64,000 bases of DNA from Streptomyces dysideae. Its GTDB lineage: Bacteria; Actinomycetota; Actinomycetes; Streptomycetales; Streptomycetaceae. Where the stretch lies: NCBI RefSeq assembly GCF_001514305.1, contig NZ_KQ949091.1:21442-85441 (forward strand). The letters run 5' to 3'. Position 1 is the stretch's first letter. Each line of letters opens with the position of its first letter. Made by a program: the position numbers and the translations under genes. Below are positions 25,719 through 35,006 of this stretch, one piece after another. The notes under the pieces are model-generated. The model saw nothing but the letters and a program-made list of their open reading frames with translations. It did no database searches and was not told where the DNA came from.

Positions 25719-27959
25719 TCAGGCCTTCACGGCCACGCCAGGAGATCCGGTCGCCGGGGACGGCACCGCGTCCGCCGTGACCACCGTCTCCGGCATCCGC
25801 TCGCCCAGCATCAGCGTCCGTACGACCCGCTCGGCCGCCCGCCCGTCGTCGAACTCGCAGAACCGCTCCCGGAACTCCTCCCGCAGCCGCGCCGACTCCT
25901 CGTCCTGCCAGGTCCCGGACGCGAACAGCCACGCCAACTCCCGGTACGAGCAAGACACATGCCCCGGCGCCTCGGCCGTGATGTCGAAGTAGGCGCCCCG
26001 GCTCGCCGCGTACGCGCCCCAGTCGTCGGCGTGGATCACGATCGGCCGGTCCAGGTTGGCGTAGTCGAACATCAGGGCGGAGTAGTCGGTGACCAGCACG
26101 TCGGAGGCGAGCATCACGTCCTCGACGTGCGGCTCGTCCGTCGCGTCGATCAGGACCCCGCGCGCGTGCAGATCCGCCAGCCCCATCCCGCGCGCGGTGC
26201 CCGCCGCCAGCGACGGGTGCAGGCGGACGACGAGGGTGTGGCCGGGGCTGAGGTCCGCGGCGAACCGGGCCAGGTCGACGCGGTCGACGTGGCCGCCCCG
26301 GCGGTAGTCGCGGCGGGTCGGGGCGTAGAGGACCACCGTGTGGCCGGGCGGGATGCCGAGCCGGGCGCGGACCGCCTCGCCGTCCTCCGGTCCCGCGTTG
26401 ACCAGCACGTCGTTGCGCGGACTGCCGGTCCGCAGCGAGGTGAACCGGCACGGGAACGCCCGGTCCCACGCCAGCTCCGAGTGCCGGTTGGCGACCAGGC
26501 TGTAGTCCCAGCGGTCGGCGCGGCGCAGCATCTGCGGCACGTCGAAGCCGTGCCGGGCGCCGGGCTTGGTCAGCAGGTCGGCGCCCATGTACTTGAGCGG
26601 GGTGCCCAGATGGGTGTGGATGTGGACGCTGCCGGGCCGTTTGGCCAGGGTGCCGGGCCAGTTGACGTTGTTCACCCAGTACGTGGCCCGCGCCATCACC
26701 TCGTGGTAGCGCCGCGAACCGAACATCACATGGTCGGTGCCGGGCGGCAGCATGTCCACCGCGTCCTCCCGGACCACCCACACCCCGCGGATGTGCGGGG
26801 CGAGTTCACGGGACTTGGCGTGGATCGCTGCCGGGTCGCCGGACATGCCCCGGAGGTGGGTCGCCGAGTAGACGGCGAGGTGCGGATCGAGCGCGCGCTT
26901 CGACTGGGCGGTGTACCAGGCATGTTGGGCCCGCGCCGACACCGCCCCCGCCACCCGCCGCTTGCCGCTCCCGGCGGTCCTGCGCAGGTCACGCAGGCCG
27001 CGCGCCATCGCGTACGACGGGTAGGGCGCCGTCGCCAGCAGCCGCATCTCGGTGCCGCGCCAGCCGTCCGGCGGGGTGAAGCCGTCAGGGAGGCGACGGC
27101 GGTGGAAGGAGCGGATCTCGCGGTAGAAGGCCGAGCGGTCCGAAGGCGTCACCCGGTCCTCGCGGGCCAGCACGAACAGCATGTGGTCCAGCGCCCGTTC
27201 GAACAGCAGCGGACGCGCCCACGACAGGTCAGGGCGCTCCTCGAGGAACGCGAACAGGCCCTCGTACTGCGGGAAGATGTCGAAGTGGCGGCGCCCCGGC
27301 GTCTTGGTGATCGCGCCCTGCCGGCGCTGCCGGTACTCGACGCCGATCCGATCCAGGCAGGCGATGCGGTCCGCCAGCACCATCGAGCGGTAGGTGACGG
27401 GCGCGTCCTCGTACAGGCCGGGGGCGTACTGGAGTTTGTGCTCCAGGAAGAAGGAGCGCTTGTACGCCTTGTTCCAGGCGACCAGGAACAGGCGCAGATA
27501 CTCCGGGTTCTCCCGGATGCCGAAGGTCTCGGTGCCCGCCGCGGCCAGCAGACCGGCCGATTCGCTGCGGCCGCCCCGGCCCCACCAGTGGGTGCGCACA
27601 TGGTCGAAGACCAGCATGTCCGGGTCGTCGGCCGCTTCGAGGCGTGCGGCCACGGCGGCCAGCAGGCCCGGCGTGTAGGCGTCGTCGCTGTCCAGGAACA
27701 GGACGTAGTCGCCGCCGGCCCGCTCCAGGCCGGCGTTGCGGGCCGGGCCGAGGCCGACGTTCTCGGACAGGTGCAGCACCCGCACCCGCGGGTCGCGGTC
27801 GGCGTACTCGTCGAGGATCGCGCCGCACCCGTCGGGCGAGCGGTCGTCGACGGCGATCACCTCGAAGTCGGCGTACGACTGCCCGAGCACCGAGTCGAGG
27901 CACTCGCGCAGGAAGCCCTGCACCTTGAAGACGGGGACGATGATGCTGAAGCGGGGCAC
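25719..27959 (-). CDS. GT2-TagF-like fusion with altered CGPTase catalytic motifs
   Basis: 746 residues. The GT2 domain is intact (IIVPVFKVQGF, AVDDRSPDG, LFLDSDD at 88-93). In the glycerophosphotransferase half, the motif that reads HGTPLK in the three paralogues is HLGTPLK: Leu451 (codon 26607-26609) replaces the histidine. YAPTHRD is YAPTRRD, and the ending keeps TDYSALMFDYANLDRP. Catalysis by the usual mechanism is doubtful, or the subfamily differs. GTG start at 27959; AAGGAG lies within the end of the upstream gene. It sits seven bases from the next TagF-like gene, so it is translated with it. Confidence 0.93.
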   Translation of the reverse strand: MPRFSIIVPVFKVQGFLRECLDSVLGQSYADFEVIAVDDRSPDGCGAILDEYADRDPRVRVLHLSENVGLGPARNAGLERAGGDYVLFLDSDDAYTPGLLAAVAARLEAADDPDMLVFDHVRTHWWGRGGRSESAGLLAAAGTETFGIRENPEYLRLFLVAWNKAYKRSFFLEHKLQYAPGLYEDAPVTYRSMVLADRIACLDRIGVEYRQRRQGAITKTPGRRHFDIFPQYEGLFAFLEERPDLSWARPLLFERALDHMLFVLAREDRVTPSDRSAFYREIRSFHRRRLPDGFTPPDGWRGTEMRLLATAPYPSYAMARGLRDLRRTAGSGKRRVAGAVSARAQHAWYTAQSKRALDPHLAVYSATHLRGMSGDPAAIHAKSRELAPHIRGVWVVREDAVDMLPPGTDHVMFGSRRYHEVMARATYWVNNVNWPGTLAKRPGSVHIHTHLGTPLKYMGADLLTKPGARHGFDVPQMLRRADRWDYSLVANRHSELAWDRAFPCRFTSLRTGSPRNDVLVNAGPEDGEAVRARLGIPPGHTVVLYAPTRRDYRRGGHVDRVDLARFAADLSPGHTLVVRLHPSLAAGTARGMGLADLHARGVLIDATDEPHVEDVMLASDVLVTDYSALMFDYANLDRPIVIHADDWGAYAASRGAYFDITAEAPGHVSCSYRELAWLFASGTWQDEESARLREEFRERFCEFDDGRAAERVVRTLMLGERMPETVVTADAVPSPATGSPGVAVKA

Positions 27960-27966
27960 TGCTTCG

Positions 27967-30165
27967 TCAGCTCCTTACGAGGGTGGCGGCCGGGGCCGGG
28001 ATGCGCTCCGCGAGCGGGATCACGGGTGGGACCGCCTCGGGCGGCTCGCCCAGCAGCACCTGGCGTACGACGCGTTCGGCGGCGCGTCCGTCGTCGAACT
28101 GGCAGAAGCGCTCCCGGAACGCGGCCCGCAGCACCGTCGCCGGACCGTCCGCGTACGAGCCGTCGCGGAACACGGCCGCCAGTTCCTCGGGCGTCCGCGC
28201 CACCCGGCCCGGCGGGGCCGCCAGCAGGTCGAAGTAGACGCCCCGCAGCTCCCGGTAGACGTCCCAGTCGTCCGCGAACACGACGATCGGCCGGTCCAGG
28301 TTGGCGTAGTCGAACATGATGGACGAGTAGTCGGTGATCAGCGTGTCCGCCGCCAGACACACGTCCTCGGCGGAGCGGTGCCCGGTGACGTCGATGATCC
28401 GGCCGGTGCCGCGGGCGCCGCCCTGGTCGTAGAAGTAGTGGGCGCGCAGCAGGACGACGTACTCGTCGCCGATCGCCTCGCAGAACGCCTCCAGGTCGAG
28501 GCTCGTCTCGAAGCCGGTGGCGTAGTCGCGGTGCGTGGGCGCGAACAGGAGCGCCTTCTTGCCCTCGGGTACGCCCAGTTCACGGCGGACGCGGGCGACG
28601 TCGTCGGCGGTCGCCGTGTAGTAGACGTCGTTGCGCGGATAGCCGTACTCGAGGGTCTCGTGCGCGGCGGGGTACGCGCTCTCCCACATCTCCGTGGAGT
28701 GCCGGTTGGAGGTGAGATTGTAGTCCCAGCGGTCCACGCGGGCCAGCAGCTTGGCGAAGCTGCCGGTCGCCGACGCCACCACGGGGTACGTCGCCTGGTC
28801 TGCGCCCATCTTCTTCAGCGGGGTGCCGTGCTGGGTCGACAGGTGGATACTGCCGGGGCGTTTGACGACGGCGTCCGCGAAGTTGGCGTTGTTGACCAGG
28901 TACTTGGCGCGGGCGAGGACGTCCCAGTACTTCCGGCTGCCGATCACCGCGTACTCGACGTCCTTCGGCAGGGTGTGCGCCTGGTCCGGCTCGACCAGGA
29001 ACACCGAGCGCAGATGCGGGGCGAGTTCGCGGGCCTTCGCGTGGATCGCGGCCGGGGAGCAGGAGTAGCCGCGGCCCCAGTACGCGCAGTACACGGCGAG
29101 GTTCGCGTCCAGCGGCAGACGCAGCTGGAGCCGGTAGCGCAGACGGGCGCGCAGCATGTGCGGGCGCGGCAGGCCCTGAGCCGCCCGCGCCGCCACCCGG
29201 TTGGCGCCACGCAGCGCCCGGAACGCGGCGTACGAACCCGACGCCAGCAGCCGGTGCTGTACGCCGAGACTGCCGCCCGGCGTCCGGAACCCGGCGGGGC
29301 GGTGGCGCCGGTACAGCCGGCCGGCCCGGCGGAAGAAGGCACGGCGCCGCGACGGCAGCCGGCGCGGATGCGCGGCGGTCTTCAGTACGGCGGCGAAGAG
29401 CTGCTCGAACAGCGGCACGAGCCGGTCCCCGGGCAGCCCCTGCTCGGCGGCGTGCGTCAGCGCCAGCTCGGCCTGGTCGAGGAGCTCGAAGTGGTGCTCG
29501 CCGGGAAGGTTGAGCCGGTTGCCCTGGCGGCGCAGCAGATGCCGGACGACGGCCTCGCGCAGCACCGCCACCCGCTCGGCCGCCGAGACGACGCGGCTGC
29601 CGAAGCCGATGTCGGTGAAGTGCCCGTCGGGAAAGGCCAGTTGCCGGTCACCGACGAAGGCCCTGCGGTACGCCGCACTCCACGCCGGCAGCTGCACGCC
29701 GGTCACCTGCGGTGCCTCGCCCGGCGTGAAGGCCCCGTCCGGCGCCTTCGCCAGCAGGGGTTCGGCCGGGTTGGTCGGGTCGCCCTTCCACCACGGCGTC
29801 CGCTCGTGCTCGAAGTACAGGACATCGACGTCGCCGGTCTCCTTCAGGCGTGCGTCCAGCGCCGCCAGCGCGCCCGGTACGAGGAGGTCGTCGCCGTCCA
29901 GGAACAGCAGATAGGCGCCGAGCGCCGCTCGCAGCCCGGCATTGCGCGCCCCGGCCAGACCGGCCGACGGCGGCGAGGCCAGGGGGGCCAGCCGGGAGTC
30001 CCGCTCGGCGTAACCGGCGACGATGTCGGCCGCCGGGGAGTCGGGGGTGTCGCAGACCGGGATCAGCTCGAAGTCGCCGAAGGACTGGGCGAGGACCGAG
30101 TCCAGCGCCAGGGGCAGTCGGCCCGCGACCCCATGGGACGGGACGATGATGCTGAAGCGGGGCAT
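27967..30165 (-). CDS. GT2-TagF-like glycerophosphotransferase
   Basis: 732 residues. GT2 half has LFLDGDD at 88-93 but a changed first acidic motif (PVCDTPD). CGPTase half is canonical: STQHGTPLKKMG, LFAPTHRDY, LRAHYFYD, TDYSSIMFDYANLDRP. Likely polymerises or primes a polyol-phosphate chain. Upstream of it lies a 158-bp gap, downstream is the 25719-27959 gene with 7-bp spacing. Confidence 0.93.
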   Translation of the reverse strand: MPRFSIIVPSHGVAGRLPLALDSVLAQSFGDFELIPVCDTPDSPAADIVAGYAERDSRLAPLASPPSAGLAGARNAGLRAALGAYLLFLDGDDLLVPGALAALDARLKETGDVDVLYFEHERTPWWKGDPTNPAEPLLAKAPDGAFTPGEAPQVTGVQLPAWSAAYRRAFVGDRQLAFPDGHFTDIGFGSRVVSAAERVAVLREAVVRHLLRRQGNRLNLPGEHHFELLDQAELALTHAAEQGLPGDRLVPLFEQLFAAVLKTAAHPRRLPSRRRAFFRRAGRLYRRHRPAGFRTPGGSLGVQHRLLASGSYAAFRALRGANRVAARAAQGLPRPHMLRARLRYRLQLRLPLDANLAVYCAYWGRGYSCSPAAIHAKARELAPHLRSVFLVEPDQAHTLPKDVEYAVIGSRKYWDVLARAKYLVNNANFADAVVKRPGSIHLSTQHGTPLKKMGADQATYPVVASATGSFAKLLARVDRWDYNLTSNRHSTEMWESAYPAAHETLEYGYPRNDVYYTATADDVARVRRELGVPEGKKALLFAPTHRDYATGFETSLDLEAFCEAIGDEYVVLLRAHYFYDQGGARGTGRIIDVTGHRSAEDVCLAADTLITDYSSIMFDYANLDRPIVVFADDWDVYRELRGVYFDLLAAPPGRVARTPEELAAVFRDGSYADGPATVLRAAFRERFCQFDDGRAAERVVRQVLLGEPPEAVPPVIPLAERIPAPAATLVRS

Positions 30166-30323
30166 TCTGCTCTTTCTGTCGATGGTGCTCGGGGAGACCG
30201 GGCCGCGCCTCCGCCGGTGTGACGGCGTCCTGGCCGCCCGGCCGGACGCCAGGTGGACGGCCGGCTGGGTGTGGGCCGGGACGGGCTGGACGGCATGCGA
30301 ACTCCCTTGGGTGAGAACGATGT

Positions 30324-32597
30324 TCAGAGGCGGCCGGTGACGGCCGATGGACCCGCGGGTTGCGGAATGGTGGCGAGCGGGGAGTGCGCGAGGCCCGCGG
30401 CCGCCGACGGCACGGGAAGCCGCTTGGCGAGCGGGATGACCGGCGGCAGGCCGCTCTCCGCCTCGCCGAGCACGACATGGCGTACGACGCGTTCGGCGGC
30501 GCGTCCGTCGTCGTACGGGCAGAACCGCTCGCGGAACGCCGACCGCAGCCGGGCCGAGCGCGAGCCCTGCCAGTGCCCGGTGGCGAAGATGTCGATCAGC
30601 TCGTCCTCACTGCGCCCGACCGCACCCGGCGGGAAGGAACGCAGGTCGAAGTAGGTGCCGCGGGCCGCCTCGTACGCCGCCCAGTCGTCGTCGGCGGCGT
30701 GGATCACGATCGGCCGGTCCAGGTTGGCGTAGTCGAACATGATGGACGAGTAGTCGGTGACCAACGTGTCCGAGGCCAGGCACAGTTGCTCGACGCTCGG
30801 ATGGTCCGTGACATCGATGACGCGGCCGGAGGTGGGCGCGAGGGGGCCGCCGTGCCGGTGGTGGGCGCGGGCGAGGACGACGAAGCGGGGGCCCAGGTGG
30901 CGCAGGATCCGGTCCAGGTTGAGCGTGAGCTGCTGGGTGCGGCGGTAGTCGCGGTGGGTGGGGGCGTAGAGGATCGCGACTGTGCCCTCGGGGATGCCGA
31001 GCGACTCGCGCAGCCGGGAGACGTCCGCCGAAGTGGCCTGCTGGAAGACGTCGTTGCGCGGGGAGCCGTACTCGAGCGTCCGGTAGTCGCCCGGACAGAC
31101 GCGCTCCCAGGTGAGCGTGGAGTGGCGGTTGGCGGACACGACGTAGGTCCACTGGTCGACGCCCCGCAGCAGCTGGTCGAAGTCCATGTCCTGGGCGGCA
31201 GCGGGGCGCTCACGCAGGTCCAGGCCCATGTGCTTGAGCGGGGTGCCGTGCTGGGTCTGGACCAGGACCTGGCCGCGCCGCCTGACCAGACGGTGGTCGA
31301 AGTCGGCGTTGCCGAACAGGTACTTGGAGCGGGCCAGGGCCGTCCAGTACGCGGCTGTGTCCGGGCGCAGCCGCCGGGTGCCGGACGGGATCGTGTGGTG
31401 GTGCTCGGGGCGGGCGACCCAGGCCGTGCGGATGCGCGGGGCGTGGGTACGCACCGCCTGCTCCAGCGCGCCCGGGTGACAGCCGTGGCCTCGGCCCCCG
31501 TACGCGGCGAAGACGGCACGGTCGGCGCGGAGCGGGAGCCGGCGCTGGACGCGGTAGTGGAGCCGCAGGGCCGTCGACCGGAGGGTCGTCAGGAGGCGGT
31601 GGGTGGCCTTGCGGGTGCGGTGCAGCAGTGCCGCCGCCAGCTGCAGGGCGCGGAACGTGCGGTGCAGGCCCAGCCGGACCAGGGTGTGCCGCAGGCGGGC
31701 GCGCAGGCCGGCGGGGGCGCCCGCGGTGCGGTAACGGCGGTAGTGGGCGCGGGCCCTGCGCAGGAACTCGGCACGGCAGTCGCGCGGGAGGCGGTCGGGC
31801 CGGCTGAACACCGCCAGCAGGTGGTCGATCATGCGGCGGAACAACGCCGGGCGCCACTGCGTGAGTTCGGGGTTCTGGTCGACGTACGCGAAGACCCGCT
31901 CGTACTGCTCGAAGATGTCGAAGTGCCGCGGCCCGGCCGTGCCGAGGATGCTGCCCCGCCGGCGCTGCCGGTAGTGCACGCACACCCGGTCCAGGGTCGC
32001 CAGCGACTCCGCCGTCATCAGGACCGGGTAGGTCCACGGGGTGTCCTCGTAGTAGCCGGGCGGGAAGGTGAAGCCCCCCTCCTCGACGAACTCCCGGCGG
32101 TACGCCTTGTTCCAGGCGACCATGAGCAGCCGGGTCAGACCCGGACGGTCCTCCAGCCGGAACGGCGCCGGGCCCTGCTCGGTGAGCTGTGCGGCGGCCC
32201 GGTTGCGGACCGTCTCGCCCGTCCAGTAAGTGCGCGCGTAGTCGTAGACCAGGACGTCCGGTTCGCCGGTCTCCTTCAGCCGGTCGGCGATCGCGTGCAG
32301 GGCGCCCGGGGTGAGGGTGTCGTCGCCGTCGAGGAAGACGAGATAGTCACCCGTTGCCTCGGCCATACCGGCGTTGCGGGCCGGGCCAAGGCTCTGGTTC
32401 CGCGTCAGGTGCACGGGGCGTACGCGGGGATCACGGGCCGCGAACTCGTCGACGATCTCGCCGCAGGCGTCCGGCGAGCAGTCGGCGACGGCGATCAGTT
32501 CGAGATCGGGATACGACTGGGAGAGCACCGATTCCAGGCACTCGTGCAGGTACGCCTGAACCTGGTACGCGGGGACGATGACACTGAACCTGGGCAA
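30324..32597 (-). CDS. GT2-TagF-like glycerophosphotransferase
   Basis: 757 residues, TTG start at 32597. The GT2 half has VFLDGDD at 87-93. The CGPTase half has QTQHGTPLKHMG, LYAPTHRDYRR, ARAHHRHGG and TDYSSIMFDYANLDRP. N-terminal halves of this and the two preceding proteins begin with the same MPRFS block, so they arose by tandem duplication. First gene of the triplet; the 157 bp before it presumably hold its promoter. Confidence 0.93.
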   Translation of the reverse strand: MPRFSVIVPAYQVQAYLHECLESVLSQSYPDLELIAVADCSPDACGEIVDEFAARDPRVRPVHLTRNQSLGPARNAGMAEATGDYLVFLDGDDTLTPGALHAIADRLKETGEPDVLVYDYARTYWTGETVRNRAAAQLTEQGPAPFRLEDRPGLTRLLMVAWNKAYRREFVEEGGFTFPPGYYEDTPWTYPVLMTAESLATLDRVCVHYRQRRRGSILGTAGPRHFDIFEQYERVFAYVDQNPELTQWRPALFRRMIDHLLAVFSRPDRLPRDCRAEFLRRARAHYRRYRTAGAPAGLRARLRHTLVRLGLHRTFRALQLAAALLHRTRKATHRLLTTLRSTALRLHYRVQRRLPLRADRAVFAAYGGRGHGCHPGALEQAVRTHAPRIRTAWVARPEHHHTIPSGTRRLRPDTAAYWTALARSKYLFGNADFDHRLVRRRGQVLVQTQHGTPLKHMGLDLRERPAAAQDMDFDQLLRGVDQWTYVVSANRHSTLTWERVCPGDYRTLEYGSPRNDVFQQATSADVSRLRESLGIPEGTVAILYAPTHRDYRRTQQLTLNLDRILRHLGPRFVVLARAHHRHGGPLAPTSGRVIDVTDHPSVEQLCLASDTLVTDYSSIMFDYANLDRPIVIHAADDDWAAYEAARGTYFDLRSFPPGAVGRSEDELIDIFATGHWQGSRSARLRSAFRERFCPYDDGRAAERVVRHVVLGEAESGLPPVIPLAKRLPVPSAAAGLAHSPLATIPQPAGPSAVTGRL

Positions 32598-32753
32598 GGG
32601 ACATCCATGGGTCGGCCGACGCGGGCGTTCGGCCCGGGAACGGCCAATGGAGCGGCTTGGTTACGCGGCCGTACGGCATACGGGGGATGGTGAACGAACG
32701 CGGAGGGGCGGACCGGTGTCGGTCCGCCCCTCCGATCTGGCTGTTCTGTAGGG

Positions 32754-33662
32754 CTACTTGACCGCGCCCGCCATCACGCCGGTCACGAACTGCCGCTGGA
32801 ACGCGAAGAACACGACCAGCGGGATCGCCATGGAGATGAACGCGCCGGGCGCCAGGACGTCGATGTTGTTGCCGAACTGCCGTACCTGCGTCTGGAGCGC
32901 GACCGTGATCGGCTGGCTTCCCGAGTCGGTGAAGATCAGCGCGACCAGCATGTCGTTCCACACCCACAGGAACTGGAAGATGCCGAGGGAGGCGATCGCC
33001 GGCCCGCCCAGCGGCATCACGACCCGCACGAACAGGCGCAGTTCACCGGCGCCGTCCAGACGGGCCGCCTCCAGGAGTTCCTTCGGGATCTCCGCGAAGA
33101 AGTTCCGCAGCAGGAACACCGCGAACGGCAGCCCGAAGCCGACATGGAAGAGGATCACACCGATCAGCGAGCCGAAGATGCCGATGTTGCCGAAGAGTTC
33201 GGCGATCGGGATCAGTGCCACCTGGACGGGGACGACCAGCAGGCCGACGACGCCCAGGAACCACCAGTCGCGGCCCGGGAACTCCATCCACGCGAACGCG
33301 TAGCCCGCGAGCGAGCCGATGACGACGACCAGGAGGGTCGCCGGGACCGTGATCATGACGGTGTTGAGGATCGAGTCGGTGATGTCGCTGTTCTGCAGGA
33401 GCTTGTCGTAGCTGTCGAAGGTGAGCTGGGAGGGCTTGCTGAAGACCTCCCACCAGCCGCTCGCGGCCATGTCCTCGGGCTTGCGGAGCGACGACAGCAG
33501 CAGACCGATCGTCGGGACCAGCCAGAACAGGCCCACCACGAGGAGGACCACCCGGACCAGGCCGCCGCTGACGCCCGAGGCGAGGCGAGCGCCCAGGGAC
33601 CGCTCGGCCTTCACGGTCTCGACGGGCGCTGCCTTCGTGACACTTCCGGCCTCGGCCGTCAT
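32754..33662 (-). CDS. Sugar ABC importer permease (second subunit)
   Basis: 302 residues with six helices, MalG-type. The EAA loop reads EIPKELLEAARLDGAGELRLF. It overlaps the first permease gene by four bases (ATGA at 33659-33662). Part of a carbohydrate uptake system with the binding protein at 35007; no ATPase gene is nearby, so a shared ATPase such as MsiK is expected. Confidence 0.93.
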   Translation of the reverse strand: MTAEAGSVTKAAPVETVKAERSLGARLASGVSGGLVRVVLLVVGLFWLVPTIGLLLSSLRKPEDMAASGWWEVFSKPSQLTFDSYDKLLQNSDITDSILNTVMITVPATLLVVVIGSLAGYAFAWMEFPGRDWWFLGVVGLLVVPVQVALIPIAELFGNIGIFGSLIGVILFHVGFGLPFAVFLLRNFFAEIPKELLEAARLDGAGELRLFVRVVMPLGGPAIASLGIFQFLWVWNDMLVALIFTDSGSQPITVALQTQVRQFGNNIDVLAPGAFISMAIPLVVFFAFQRQFVTGVMAGAVK

Positions 33663-35002
33663 CGCCGCACCTCCCGCCTGAGCCTGCGGATGTTGAACCA
33701 CATCACCGGGATGACCAGGAGGAGCAGGAACACCGAGATCGCGCTGGCGACGCCCGGCTGGTCCTCCGAGAAGCCCTTGCGGTACAGCTCCAGGGCGAGG
33801 ACGTTCGCGTCGTCCTGGGAGGAGCCGGGGGCGATGATGTAGACCAGGTCGAAGATCTTCAGGACGTTGATCATCAGGGTGACGATGACGACCGCGAGGA
33901 CGGGCGCCAGCAGGGGCACCGTGACCTTTCTGAACACCTGCCACTCGTTGGCGCCGTCGACCCGGGCCGCCTCCAGGAGGTCACGGGGGATGCCCGCGAG
34001 CCCGGCCGCGATCAGCACCATCGCGAAACCGGCCCACATCCAGATGTACGACCCGATGATGGCCGGGGTGACCAGGGACGGGCCCAGCCAGTCGAGACCG
34101 TTGTACGGCTCCTTGAAGTTGCTCGCCGGGAGCCGGAGCTGGGCCCCGTCGGCCGACGCGGGGAGCGTGAAGGTGCCGTCGCCGGCGGCCTTCGTCGAGG
34201 CGACGACCTTGCCGTCCCTGACCGCCTCGATCTTCATCCCGGGGTAGCCCAGCTCGGACGCGTCGGGTGCGCCGAGCGTGCCGACGCCCTTGCCGCGCGT
34301 GAAGTCCTGCCAGGTGGTGCCGGTGATCTTCCCCGGCTCCGGCTGCGGCGCCACGGCACGCTCGGCGTCGTCCGGAATCTGGTCGGGGGCGACACCGACG
34401 AGCGGGAGGGTGACCGTGTCGCCGGTACTGACGGGGGACTTGGTGATGAAGCCGCCCTGATCGGTTTGCAGCGGGGACTCACGGCCCGGGTGCGCCTTCG
34501 GGAAGGCGGAGGACTCGGCGAACGTGTCGTGGACGCCCACCCACACCGCGTTCGCGACGCCCTTGTCCGGTTCCTGGTCGTAGACCAGACGGAAGATGAT
34601 GCCCGCCGCGAGCATCGAGATCGCCATCGGCATGAAGACGATCAGCTTGAACGCCGTGCCCCAGCGGATCCGTTCGGTCAGCACCGCGAAGATCAGGCCG
34701 AGCGCGGTGGCGACGGTGGGCGCGAACACCACCCAGATCACGTTGTTCTTGAGGGCGGTACGGATACCGTCGTCGGTGAACAGGGCCTCGTAGTTGTCGA
34801 GTCCGGCGAAGCCACTGCCGGACTGGTCGTAGAAACTGCGGACGACCGAGTACCCGATCGGGTAGACCACGAGCGCGCCGAGCAGCACCAGAGCGGGCAG
34901 CAGGAACAGCACTGCCACGGTCCTGCGCGTACCCGTCACGCTCTTGCGCGACTTGGGGGCGGCAGGGGTCGGAGGGACCCCTGCCGCCGAAGCGGACGCC
35001 AT
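33659..35002 (-). CDS. Sugar ABC importer permease with a large external loop (MalF-like)
   Basis: 447 residues, longer than the usual ~300. After three helices there is a soluble insert of about 130 residues (about 155-290, with VAPDQIPDDAERAVAP and DGTFTLPASADGAQL) before the remaining helices; EAA loop GIPRDLLEAARVDGANEWQVF. This resembles the P2 loop of MalF, which contacts the binding protein. Four-base overlap with the next permease gene. Confidence 0.92.
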   Translation of the reverse strand: MASASAAGVPPTPAAPKSRKSVTGTRRTVAVLFLLPALVLLGALVVYPIGYSVVRSFYDQSGSGFAGLDNYEALFTDDGIRTALKNNVIWVVFAPTVATALGLIFAVLTERIRWGTAFKLIVFMPMAISMLAAGIIFRLVYDQEPDKGVANAVWVGVHDTFAESSAFPKAHPGRESPLQTDQGGFITKSPVSTGDTVTLPLVGVAPDQIPDDAERAVAPQPEPGKITGTTWQDFTRGKGVGTLGAPDASELGYPGMKIEAVRDGKVVASTKAAGDGTFTLPASADGAQLRLPASNFKEPYNGLDWLGPSLVTPAIIGSYIWMWAGFAMVLIAAGLAGIPRDLLEAARVDGANEWQVFRKVTVPLLAPVLAVVIVTLMINVLKIFDLVYIIAPGSSQDDANVLALELYRKGFSEDQPGVASAISVFLLLLVIPVMWFNIRRLRREVRR

Positions 35003-35006
35003 CGCG

